DNA of 29,199 bases from Triangularia verruculosa (lineage: Eukaryota > Ascomycota > Sordariomycetes > Sordariales > Podosporaceae): the NCBI GenBank assembly GCA_033296885.1, contig MU864091.1:1-29199 (forward strand). The letters are read 5' to 3'. Positions 19,932 to 29,105 of the stretch are shown here, piece after piece. The notes under the pieces were generated by a model. That model was given only the letters and a program-made list of their open reading frames with translations. It was not told the origin of the DNA and ran no database searches. Numbering within the stretch: position 1 is the stretch's first letter; every line of letters starts with the position of its first letter. The position numbers and the translations under genes are program-made.

Positions 19932-22007
19932 GATTATTATTGTACCTTTAGAGCGTCCTCTTTTATTAAATTATCTAGCAGTTCGAAATTAGCTAACTAT
20001 TATCGTTAGGTTTCTTCCTATTTTTCGTTTCTTATATCTTATCGAATCCTCCTTCGATTATATATCTACCGCCCTTTTACTATAGCCTTAGTTTCGGCTT
20101 CGGCTTAGATATTATAGTGTTTCTTAGCTTTTATTCGTAAGTAGAACGCGCAATCTAGGCTTTTATACTATACTAACTTATATTCTTCTTTATTAGTACT
20201 GCTTTTTCCTTAACTAATTATCTACTTAAAGTAGTATCTTATATACCTAGGTATAAACTATATAATCTAGAGTTCCTCCTTTAATTTAACTAGGTCTTCC
20301 TATCTCTATAGGAAATAGTCGTCCAACTCTTCCTATTATCGTTCCTACCTAACTATAGTTCTTATAACGGGCTTAGGATCTCCGTTTCTTCCTAATTACC
20401 GTATTAACTAGTATCTTTAGAGAGCCTTACTCTAGTAATACTCAACGCACCTATATATAATATATTAGAACTAAGGTATCCTCCTATGCTCTAGGTATTT
20501 AGGATATAATTGCGCCGTATCTCTATCGCATAGTTTATACTATTTATAGCGAGGTACTTATCCGGGTATCTGTAAGAGCCTTATATTAACGATCTCCTTA
20601 TTTTCCTAGTATTTTTCTTAATCTAGTTTCCTAAACTCGAACTTACTTTCTCTATAAGCCAACTATAATAGCCTTCTACGGTATTACTTAAATTTAATCT
20701 TTAAGACGATCTATTGTTTATTTCCTTATTAGAGTTATATAAGCGGCTAACAATTAATTGTAACTTACGCTACCCTACCTTCGAAATTATAATAATATTA
20801 TTTAATTACTTTCTATTAAATCCGGAGCTCTTTTATCTTCTCCTCGAGTCTTTAGACTCGTTCCTTAACTTAACTTAAAGTCCCTTCTAAGTATAGGTCT
20901 AAAATACGAATTATATTTATAGTAAAGAACTACTTTAATCGCTGTAGGGTTTCCTCGGAGGATCTAAGAGCGGTACTCTCTTCTAGTCTCGTAGCTCCCT
21001 TAACCGGTAGTTCTTATCCTACTACGCAGTTTTCTCCTTTAAAATCGACCGTTAATTCTCCTTTCCAAAGCTCGTACTCATAGTCGCTATCGGTATAATT
21101 ATCCGCTAAATCCCGAAAATCCTCGTCGGAATACTTTACACCGGAGATTTCTATTATCTGTATTATTCTAGCGACTACCGTTATCTTTCTTTCCTTCTAA
21201 CGGAGTTACTTAAGTGCCTAACAATCTCTTTTAAAATAGCCTATCTTCCTATAATTAAAATACTTAATATCGTTCTTCCCCTTAAACCGTTTCTAAACTA
21301 TATCCACTTCTATAGGTCCTACATAAGTAATTCCTAAGACGTAAGTCCCATAAGGCTGTCTCTTCTTCTTGTCGTTAGGACGGTAGGGTCCTTATACGCA
21401 TATGCCTTTACGCTCTTTACAGCGCTAATATTATCGATTATCGATATAGACCGCTATTGCAATATACTTATCAATAGTCTTTAGCCGTTCCTATCGGTAT
21501 AGCTCGTCTTTAACTTCCTCCTTAAGTCCGTTATAGAATAATTATATTAATCCTTCGTCGTTAATCTCGCTATAGAGTATATCCGTCCTGAATACTGTAG
21601 TGTAGTCGGCAGTAGACTTAGTCTACTTAAGATTAGCTAGTCGTTCCTAGGCACGCTTACTTTTATCGTACTCTCCGAATACCTCTTTAATCTTCTCTTC
21701 GAAACCCTTATACAACTTAAAACATTTATTAGTAACCGCCTCCCTCTCGTCGGGCTAGTTATCGAAAAAATCTCCTAGGATCGGTTCGAACTAGGTAAAT
21801 ACCTTATCCTTAAACTTAGACGTAGCATATATAACCTTAGACGGTTTATCCGGAAAACGGGAAGGGTAGTATCGAAAGTATACTTTAAGCTAGATTAAAA
21901 ATCCTCCCAGCTCTCCTTTAGTCCCTTTATAACGGTCGGGAGCCTCGAACCTAGCGCGATCTCCTTCCTTACGCAAGGTGCTAATCTCGTGGTAGAGTAT
22001 GGTATTC
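19889..22007 (-). pseudogene. gag: Element A gag, 5' end cut off by element C
   Basis: The minus-strand frame ends at TAA 19889-19891, 13 codons after the slippery site. The CCHC knuckle at 21221-21262 has two Cys and the His changed to Tyr, and the last Cys is intact. Knuckle to slippery GGA is exactly 444 codons in one frame, about 25 more than in C. The N-terminal end is lost at 22007, where the LTR of C begins. The lost start would correspond to the part of C before about 22563. Sequence is close to C (for example GGFLIQLK...YFRYYPS) with stops at RIP positions. Confidence 0.85.
19899..19931 (-). promoter_or_regulatory. -1 frameshift signal, element A (best preserved)
   Basis: The minus strand carries the slippery heptamer G GGA AAA at 19931-19925, a 5-nt spacer, and a perfect 7-bp hairpin: ACGGCCT (19919-19913), loop of 7, AGGCCGT (19905-19899). 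Gag is in the zero frame, and the protease is in the -1 frame. Confidence 0.85.
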
Positions 22008-22398
22008 TGTCACAATCGTTGATGAAGGACCAACGCACGGAGCGCGGGGCGCTCCCAGCCAATCATTACGGACCAATCAGGAGTGGAGCGAAAGGATCAC
22101 GGTGATCCCGGTGAGCAGAGCGACAAGCTCACGGTGAGCATAGTGAGCTATAGGAAGGAAAGGTGATCCAGATCACCTTTAGGAAACGTGATCCGGGTGA
22201 TCCACAGATCTATATATACGGAGGAACTAGATAACTTATAGATAATTCCGCAGTATACAATCACAGTTTATATTCACGGTATCTTATATTTACATTGAGA
22301 CATCTTATTGTACACTATTTAGCTACACCGAACCAATTATCAGAAGTTACCTTCAACCGAATATCCCTTTCAGAGGTTCTATACAGGGGTTCGTCATA
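22008..22398 (+). repeat. Element C 5' LTR (391 bp)
   Basis: It begins TGTCAC and ends GGGGTTCGTCATA (RIPed CACA). U3 (22008-22249) contains dense palindromes: GGATCACGGTGATCC at 22094-22108 and AAAGGTGATC-CA-GATCACCTTT at 22159-22180. R/U5 (from about 22250) is nearly the same as in A. The first 94 bases match the other LTR at 29106-29199. Confidence 0.92.
22211..22218 (+). promoter_or_regulatory. LTR TATA box, element C
   Basis: TATATATA in the context shared by all LTRs here. It is 41 bp upstream of the AGTATACAA motif (22252) that would be at or near the 5' end of the RNA. Confidence 0.65.
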
Positions 22399-22400
22399 CG

Positions 22401-22409
22401 TTGCATACT
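22401..22409 (+). other. Putative self-priming primer-binding site, element C
   Basis: TTGCATACT lies two bases after the LTR and is the exact complement of AGTATGCAA, the motif in the R region as preserved in the 3' LTR of B (12136-12144). In the LTR of C it reads AGTATACAA (22252-22260, one RIP-type change). No TGG-initiated tRNA-complementary site is present here. Confidence 0.6.
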
Positions 22410-22427
22410 TACTTCAACTCTATTATC

Positions 22428-24605
22428 GGATAAGTTGAAGGCGCTAAGTTAAACGCTATAGCCGGAAATACTAACACCTAACCTACCATAGACCAACTCC
22501 TTACTCGTATTCAAGAGCTCGAGGATAAATCGCGCCTCTCCTACGACGCCCTCGCATAGGAAAACGATATACTCTACAGGGAGATCGGTACCTTACATAA
22601 AGAAGGAGATTACGCTAAATTCGAGGCTTCCGACCGATATAGAGGAGCTAAAGGAGAACTAGGAGGATTTTTAATCTAGCTTAAGGCATATTTTCGGTAC
22701 TACCCTTCCTATTTCCCGGACGAAGAGTCTAAGGTAGTATACGCCGCGTCCAGGCTCAAGGACAAGGCCCTCACCTAGTTCGAGCCAATCTTAAGAGACT
22801 ATTTCGACAACAAATACGACGAAAGGGAGGATATTACTAAGAAGTGCTTTAAAATGTATAAAGGATTCGAAGAGAAGATTAAAGAGGTATTCGGAGAATA
22901 CGATGAAGGTAAGCGTACCTAAAAGCGACTGGTTAATCTTAAATAGATTAGATCTACTGCCGACTACGCTGTAGTATTTAGGACGGACGTACTCTACAGC
23001 GAGATTAACGACGAAGGGTTAATACAGTTATTCTATAACGGGCTTAAGGAAGAAATCAAGGATAAGTTATATCGATAAGAGCGACCGGAGACTATCGACG
23101 AATATATTACGATAGCGGTCCGTATCGACGATCGATAATATCAGCGCCGTAAAGAGCGTAAGGGCATACGCGTACAGGGACCCTACCGTCCTAACGACAA
23201 AAGGAAGAGAAGGCCTTATGGGACTTACGTCTTAGGGATTACCTACGCAGGGCCTATAAAAGTAGACGTAATTTAAAAACGGTTTAAAGGAAAGAACGAC
23301 GTTAAGTACTTTAACTACGGGAAGATAGGCCACTTTAAGAGAGACTGCCGGTTACCTAAGCAGCTTAGTTGGAAAGAAAGAGAAACGGCGGTAATGGCCA
23401 AAATTATACGGGTTATCGAGATCTCCAGTGCCGAGTACGCCTACGAGGATTTTCGGGATTTAGCGGACGACTATACCGACAACGACTACGGATATTAAAC
23501 CCAGGAAGGAGAGTTAACGGTCGATTTTAAGGGAGAAGACTGTATTGTAGGATAAGAACTGCCGATCAGAAGGGCTATAAAATTAGAAGAAAGCACTGCT
23601 CTAGGGCCCTTTAAGGAGATTATACAGCGATTAAGGCAGGTTTTTACCTTAGTTAACGTCTCGGTCTAGGATACGGAAGGGATTATAAGGCGGGTAGAGA
23701 AGCGAATTTAAAGACTCGAGGAGGTAATAATAGAGCTTCAAGAATAGCGAAAAACTATTAAACGGTAATACCGCAACCTCGAGGATAAGGTAGCGTAAGC
23801 TACTGATAGTAACCAGCCAACTACATAGCTATAACAAGGAAACGAATACTAGATTATCCCCGAGAAGGAGTTCAATAACGAGTTCGCAGTATTCTTTACG
23901 GGCGAAAAGACCTGGGATAAGTATTAGGTATTACAACCGACGGTTAACACCGGGCTTACGATAGTATCAAGGGAATACCCAGACTTCGGATAGTATACCC
24001 GTTGCGAAGGAGACACTCCGCAAATCCACCCACGATACCCGGAATACAGGAGGGTGCTATAGTTCCAGTGCATCGCCTACGTATATAAAGAGCACTACTA
24101 ATTAAAGACTCTTAACCGGCATTGGCCGGTTAAGGAGTTCGCTTTAACGAAAGAGCCAGTACTAATACGGAATATACTCGCGAGATAGGGAGCACCGGAA
24201 GAAGAGTTAGACGATTACTTCTTATAGAAACTAAAAGACCTAGTTAAACTAGATAAACTCCAGGTTATATAGGTTATACCTAGACACATAAAGTACTACT
24301 TCGATTAAATAATAAATTAAGAAGAAGGGGAGGAATTCGGCTTAACATAGTATAAAAGTGCGGATTACGCTCTTCACTTACGGGCGAAGGCCCGGAAATA
24401 CCACGAAGCCGGCCCTAAAGTACATAAGACATACAATAAGAAAAGGGCCCAGAGTAATACTAGAAATAAGAAGTAGAAGGAAGCCTAACGACGATAGTTA
24501 ACCGATTTCGAGCTACTAGACAGTTTAATCGAAGAGGACGCTCTAAAAGTATAACAATAGTCGGGAAAAGGGCTACGGCCTTTCGCGGAAGCCGAAAACC
24601 TCTAA
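22428..24605 (+). pseudogene. gag: Element C gag with long C-terminal extension
   Basis: Followed in one frame from about 22428 to TAA 24603-24605 (about 725 codons). The N-terminal half (22490-23250) is a typical retrotransposon gag: GGFLI, YFRYYPSYFPDE, FEPILRDYF, NGLKEEIKDKL. The CCHC knuckle at 23307-23348 reads Y-X2-Y-X4-H-X4-C, with two Cys RIPed. After it come an acidic linker, a Glu/Lys-rich coiled-coil-like section (about 23560-23810) and a conserved section (about 24050-24290, with FQCIAYVYKEHY and NRHWPVKEFALTKEP) that I cannot assign. Stops are at CAA/CAG/TGG-type sites. The start codon is uncertain; ATA at 22488 is one RIPed candidate but is not shared with B. Confidence 0.85.
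24563..24595 (+). promoter_or_regulatory. -1 frameshift signal, element C
   Basis: The slippery heptamer G GGA AAA at 24563-24569 lies in the gag zero frame, followed by the 5-nt spacer GGGCT and the hairpin ACGGCCT (24575-24581) with 24589-24595, loop TTCGCGG. Two stem pairs are lost compared with A. The downstream pol frame is exactly the -1 frame. Confidence 0.85.
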
Positions 24606-27600
24606 AGGACTATAAGTAATACGTTAGTAAGGTCACTGCGGTATAGAGGAGGGGCATAAAAGATAAAAGGTTACAAGTAGCTACGCGTTAAAAGGGTTTT
24701 TAAATACAGATACTCGTGGATAGTGGAGTAAAAGCGGACTTAATTTTACCTAAGTTTATACAATAAGCCCGAGTTCTATAAAGGAAGAAGAAGGAAGAGG
24801 TCATTATAAAAGGACCCTTCCCTACGTAGTTAGTAACTAAAGAAACGGTATCACTGGATATCACTGTGTCAGGAAAGACAATAAAGGTGATTTTCGACAT
24901 CGTGGATATAGGGCCGGAGAAGGATATAATCCTAGGGCAACCATAGTACGAGGACTATAACCTAGACATCGATTAGAAGGATGGTGGCCATTTACGACCG
25001 AGGGAATATCGGGAGTATCTAACCAACGATGGGAGATCAGAGGCACGGTAGGAGCAGAGTGTGGGACAAGCATCCTCCACGGTACTACCGTAAAAGACAC
25101 GAGAAGTATTAGTATACTTAATCGATATAGGCGGTAGGATCGAAGAAGTAGGGTTAGTAGGAATAGTTGCGTTAATGGAAATTGCGGCAGTAATAAAAGA
25201 CAAATACGCCTATTACAATAATTTAAAAAAGGGCGATAAAAAGAAGGTACTAATGGAATACTAAGGGCATCCGGTATTTACAGTAAAACACCTTTAAGGT
25301 CTACTAGAGAGGGGACTATAAGACCATAAGATCAAGCTTAAGGAAGGAGTTAAACTTAAGCTCTTCTAGGTCTACTATACTAACGGTAAATAAAGTAAGG
25401 AATTATAGAAGTATTTGGACGAAAATATTAAAAGAGGATATATCAGAATATCTATATCGCCGGCTAAATATCCTATTTTCTTCGTACCGAAGAAGGATAG
25501 GAGTCCGCGACTATATATAGATTATCGATAGCTAAATTAAGAAACGGTAAAGAACGGTTACCTACTACTACTGATTTTTCGACTAAGAAATTAACTATTA
25601 GGGGTATAATAATTTACTAAACTTAATATACCAGTTAGGTATGCGTATATATAAATTAAGGAGGAAGACGAGTAGAAGACAGCTTTTCGTACGCTTTACA
25701 GGTATTTCGAGTATTTCGTTATACCGTTTAAGTTTATAAATACATTTACGACTTTCTAAGCCCTCGTTGATTATACGATTCGTTAGTATCTCGATAAAAT
25801 AATAATTTATTACTTCGACGATATTCTTATCTACTTATATATTCTAGAGGAATATAAGTAGTATATTAAGGAGATCTTAAACGCGCTATATAGAGCAGGA
25901 CTATTAGTTAATAAGGATAAAAGCGAGTTCTATATATAGGAAACGGTTTACTTAGGGTATTTGATTTTACCGGGAGAGGTGCGGATAGAGTTAGGGAAAA
26001 TTACGGTAGTTAAGGACTGGCTAAGACTATAAGTAGAAACGGCAGAATAGCTGAAGACTAGGGTTCGAGAGTTTTTAGGTTTTACGAACTTCTATCGAAT
26101 ATTTATACGGAATTACAGTGTTATAGTAAAGCTATTAAACGACTTAACTAAGAAGGATACCGAGTTTAAGTGGGAAAAGGAGTAAGAGGAGGTTTTTTAA
26201 GCTATTAAAAACGCTATTATAGCGGATCCAATATTTAAATTTCCCGACCTAAACCGACCTTTCGAGGTCGAGATAAATACTTCCGACTACGTTATCGGAG
26301 GGTAATTAGGATAGCGAGATAAGGATAGGAAATTATATCCGGTAGTATTTTTTTCGAAGAAGTTGGAGGGATTATATAAAAATTACCCTATTTACGATAA
26401 GGAGCTGCTTGCTATTATTGAGGCCTTTGAGGAGTGGAGATTATACCTTAGCGGTACCAATTATAAGGTCTAGGTTTATATAGATTATAAGAACCTAAAG
26501 TACTTTACTACTATTAAGGTCCTTAACGCTAGGTAAGGTAGGTAGTTAGAATTTTTATCCGAGTTTAATTTTCAGATCTATTATAAGAAAGGATCCGAGA
26601 ATGTAAGAGCGGATACTTTAAGTAGAAGGGCGGACTACTACGAAGAGAAGGTAGGAGAGGAATTACTACCCTTATTATAGGAAATAGTAGAAGGTATACT
26701 TAAATATCCGCTCTAGTAGTAGGTTGAATATTATGTAGTGTATCGAGAAGAATCTACTACCTATAAGTATTAAAGTAACGTCGATAGCGACGATTAAGAA
26801 CGATGGGCTAAGTTGGAATTATTGGAGATTTAAAAGGATAACCGTTACCGACTTTAGTATAATAATAGGGCTTACGTCGATCCAGAATAACGGAAGACAC
26901 TGATTCAAGAGATCTACGAGTCGAAACTCGGGGGATATATAGAAATGGCTAAAACGATAGAAAAGATTAAATAACATTTTAATTAACTAAGAATAAAGAA
27001 AGATATAGAAGAAACGTTACGGAAGTATGACCTTTACAGGAAAACGAAAGTAGAGAGATATAAACCGTACGGATTTTTGAAGCTACTACTAATAGTAGAG
27101 TAACCGTGGAGTTTAGTATCGATGGACTTTATCACCAAACTACTAAAATCCAAGGATACAACTATAAGCGTCAAGTACGATAATATCTTAACGGTAGTCG
27201 ATAGGCTTATTAAATAGGTATACTTCTTACCTTATAAGGAGACCTAGACGGCGGAATAATTAGCGGATATAGTGTTTCGGAATATTACGGCAATATATAT
27301 ATAGCTAAAGGAATTTATCATAGATCGCGATATTAAGTTCGTATCGAAATTTTGGAAGGCTTTAATAAAGTAAATAGGAGTAAAAAGCAAAGCGTCATTA
27401 GTATATTACCTATAGACGGACGGCCAGACGGAGAGGCTTAACTAAATCGTTAAATAATACCTTCGGAACTACATTAATTTCGAATAAAATAACTGGGTTG
27501 AACTTTTACCAGCGGCACAGTTTACGTACAATACGGCACCTACGGAAATAACTAAAGTCACACCATTCTTCGCGAACTACGGTTTTAAGGTAGATTTACG

Positions 27601-28171
27601 GTAAGGACTAGAGGTAAAGGTACCTAAGGCGGTAGTAAAAGTAGGAAAGCTATATATACTATACGTTAAATTTAAGGAAGAATTTAAGTTTATTCGGGAA
27701 CGTATACGTAAGTATTATAATACTAAACGGCTCGAGGGACCTCGTTTAAAGAGGGAGGATAAAATATTTTTATTAATATATAACTTACGTACGAAGAGGC
27801 TTAGTAAGAAACTGGACTATAGGCAAGTAGGATTATTTAAAGTTAAAAGGAAGATATTAAAGACGGTATATAAGCTGGAGCTACCTAGCACGATACGTCT
27901 ACAGTCACACACTTTTCACATCTCACTTCTAGAACCTACACCACCGGCAAGTAAGACCAATACCTAAGAGGTAGCGGAGGACGAAGAAGAAGAGTATAAT
28001 ATAGAAGAAGTACTGGATTTACGGTTTAACGAAGGTTAACTAAAGTACTTAATTAATTAATTAAATTACCTAACTACGGACAATTTATAGGAATTAGCAG
28101 TAAATCTAAATTACCCGGATAAATTAAAAGAATTCCATCGGCAATACCTAGACCGACCTAAGCTAAACTAA
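24563..28171 (+). pseudogene. pol: Element C pol (protease, RT, RNase H, integrase, chromodomain)
   Basis: About 1200 codons in one frame from the slippery site to TAA 28169-28171. Order: protease DSG at 24719-24727 then VKADLILP; RT with SPAKYPIFFVPKKD and YFDD at 25811-25822 (YLDD in A and B); RNase H with Asp 26285-26287 (TSDY) and IYDKELLAI; integrase whose HHCC head has lost His and Cys to Tyr, with Asp 27125-27127 (SMDFITKL), Asp 27323-27325 and Glu 27431-27433 (TDGQTERLN) intact; the GPY/F region near 27820; and a chromodomain at 27995-28168. Stops at CAA/CAG/TGG-type positions show RIP. The sequence is close to A and distant from B. Chromodomains of this group are known to favour heterochromatin, which fits the nested insertions. 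Confidence 0.92.
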
Positions 28172-28176
28172 ACGAT

Positions 28177-28226
28177 AAAAAAAAAAGGTACTTAGATTAC
28201 GGGTAGTACCTATAAATCTAGATACC
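28177..28226 (-). terminator. Hairpin plus T10 on the minus strand, element C
   Basis: On the minus strand an inverted repeat (28187-28204 with 28207-28226; GGTA..TAGATT..GGT) is followed by ten T (28186-28177). It occupies the same place as the hairpins in A and B, but its sequence is different, so structure is conserved rather than sequence. Confidence 0.55.
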
Positions 28227-28299
28227 GAAAACCTCGACAGGAATCGAACCCGCACTTCCGACGTAGTAGTCGACGTACTATACGCTATATTACAAGGTT
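28177..28299 (-). ncRNA. tRNA-like + hairpin + T-run unit, element C (best preserved)
   Basis: The minus strand 28299-28230 (70 nt) folds completely: acceptor AACCTTG/CGAGGTT (7 pairs, one T-G), D arm ATAT-8-GTAC, stem TCGAC/GTCGG with six-base loop TACTAC, and T arm GCGGG/CCTGT with loop TTCGATT. The Pol III B box GGTTCGATTCC (28250-28240) is perfect. A hairpin and T10 follow. The D loop lacks the usual GG and the anticodon loop is one base short, so it is tRNA-like rather than a standard tRNA. It lies 100 nt after the antisense gene on the same strand and just beyond the pol stop. Confidence 0.75.
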
Positions 28300-28399
28300 A
28301 ATAAATATCCAGGAGCCTAACTATAACTAAATACCACGAACCTTAACTGCCCTAGGAAACTAGAGGACTTCTATCGGAAAGGTCAGGGGCGGGCTATAT

Positions 28400-28897
28400 T
28401 TAGGTAAATAGGAAAAGGTTAATCGGAGGGGCGTCGCTTAGTACAGCATTCCAATTAATAGTATCCAAGGCACCGTGGATCTAGGCGTTGATGACGGCCT
28501 CCGATTTACGACGGTCGGCCTCCTTAAACTCGTCTAGCGAGGCGAGCCCTCGGCGGACTATTTCACTACCCTGCGTTGATAGGTGTTAGCGTTAACGCCG
28601 GAGTCGAGATAATGTGGCGAGAGCCTCTTGGGCTTTACGCTAACTGCGTTGGAGGCGCTCTTCGGCAAACTCCTCCTCGCGGGCCAAACGCCGAGACTCG
28701 GCTACAATACGATCCACTGGACTAGGGATTAGGTAAGAACGATAGGAGGAGAAGAACCCGCATATACACTTACGCACCAGAACCGGAACACCAGTGCCGT
28801 CGCAAGCACGCCCACGACGAACACATTCACCACAACGAGAAGAACGTTCAGCCATCTTGCACGATAAGCCCTTGGAGAAGCAAAAAGAACACAGCAT
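28400..28897 (-). pseudogene. Antisense Zn2Cys6-like/coiled-coil gene of element C, with intron
   Basis: ATG at 28897; exon 1 28897-28774; intron 28773-28717 (57 nt, GTAAGT donor, CAG acceptor, CTAAT near the 3' end); exon 2 28716-28400, giving about 146 codons. Residues 3-32 have Cys at 3, 6, 13, 22, 25 and 32 (C-X2-C-X6-C-X8-C-X2-C-X6-C), which fits the Zn2Cys6 binuclear cluster of fungal transcription factors, although the basic loop is weaker than usual. After splicing a heptad-rich helix follows (LDRIVAESRRLAREEEF, then LSRLRR, then RRGLASLDEFKEADRR). Removing the intron keeps the frame. Four in-frame stops in exon 2 (the first at 28640) are CAG/CAA-like and attributable to RIP. It lies antisense to the element between the tRNA-like unit and the 3' LTR. 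Regulation of the element or host is only inferred. Confidence 0.75.
28717..28773 (-). other. Spliceosomal intron in the antisense gene of element C
   Basis: GTAAGT at 28773, CTAAT about 15-20 bases before the end, CAG at 28719-28717. 57 nt is a usual size for ascomycete introns. The donor and acceptor are meaningful only on the minus strand. Confidence 0.65.
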
Positions 28898-29089
28898 CGT
28901 TTCGTATCCAAACTAAAGTATAGCGGTAGCTAGAGACGCGCGCTAGGAGGATTTCGAGCTGGAGGTTTTGGAGATACGATTAAACATGGTGGAAATAGTC
29001 TAAGGGAGTAAGGGAGACTTACGGAAGAAAGGAGGGGGAAGAATGATTGAGGAAGATGAAGTAAACTAAGGTCGTCGGGGCGTCGACCT
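28898..29089 (-). promoter_or_regulatory. Upstream region of the antisense gene, CT-rich on its sense strand
   Basis: On the minus strand this stretch is rich in C/T runs, as is common in fungal promoters and leaders, and directly precedes the ATG at 28897. I see no clear TATA box. Minus-strand frames here are short and without recognisable content. Confidence 0.35.
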
Positions 29090-29100
29090 GGAAGGAGGGG
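29090..29100 (+). other. Polypurine tract of element C
   Basis: GGAAGGAGGGG followed by CATCG and the 3' LTR tip at 29106. The same arrangement (purines, CATCG, LTR) is found in A on the minus strand. Confidence 0.75.
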
Positions 29101-29105
29101 CATCG

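Noticed and set aside
22399..22430. tRNA-type primer-binding site after the 5' LTR
   Set aside because: No TGG or tRNA 3'-end complement begins within the first bases, while complementarity to the element's own R region is present.
24700..25100. Two minus-strand frames of 66 and 79 codons
   Set aside because: Shadows opposite the protease region of C, without resemblance to known proteins or to a frame in B.
28230..28299. Standard functional tRNA gene
   Set aside because: The anticodon loop has six bases, the D loop lacks GG, no sensible anticodon follows a U33, and the sequence recurs at the same place in three retroelements.
28729..28911. 60-codon minus-strand frame overlapping the Cys-rich frame
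   Set aside because: An overlapping alternative frame without the Cys cluster continuity and without match in A or B.
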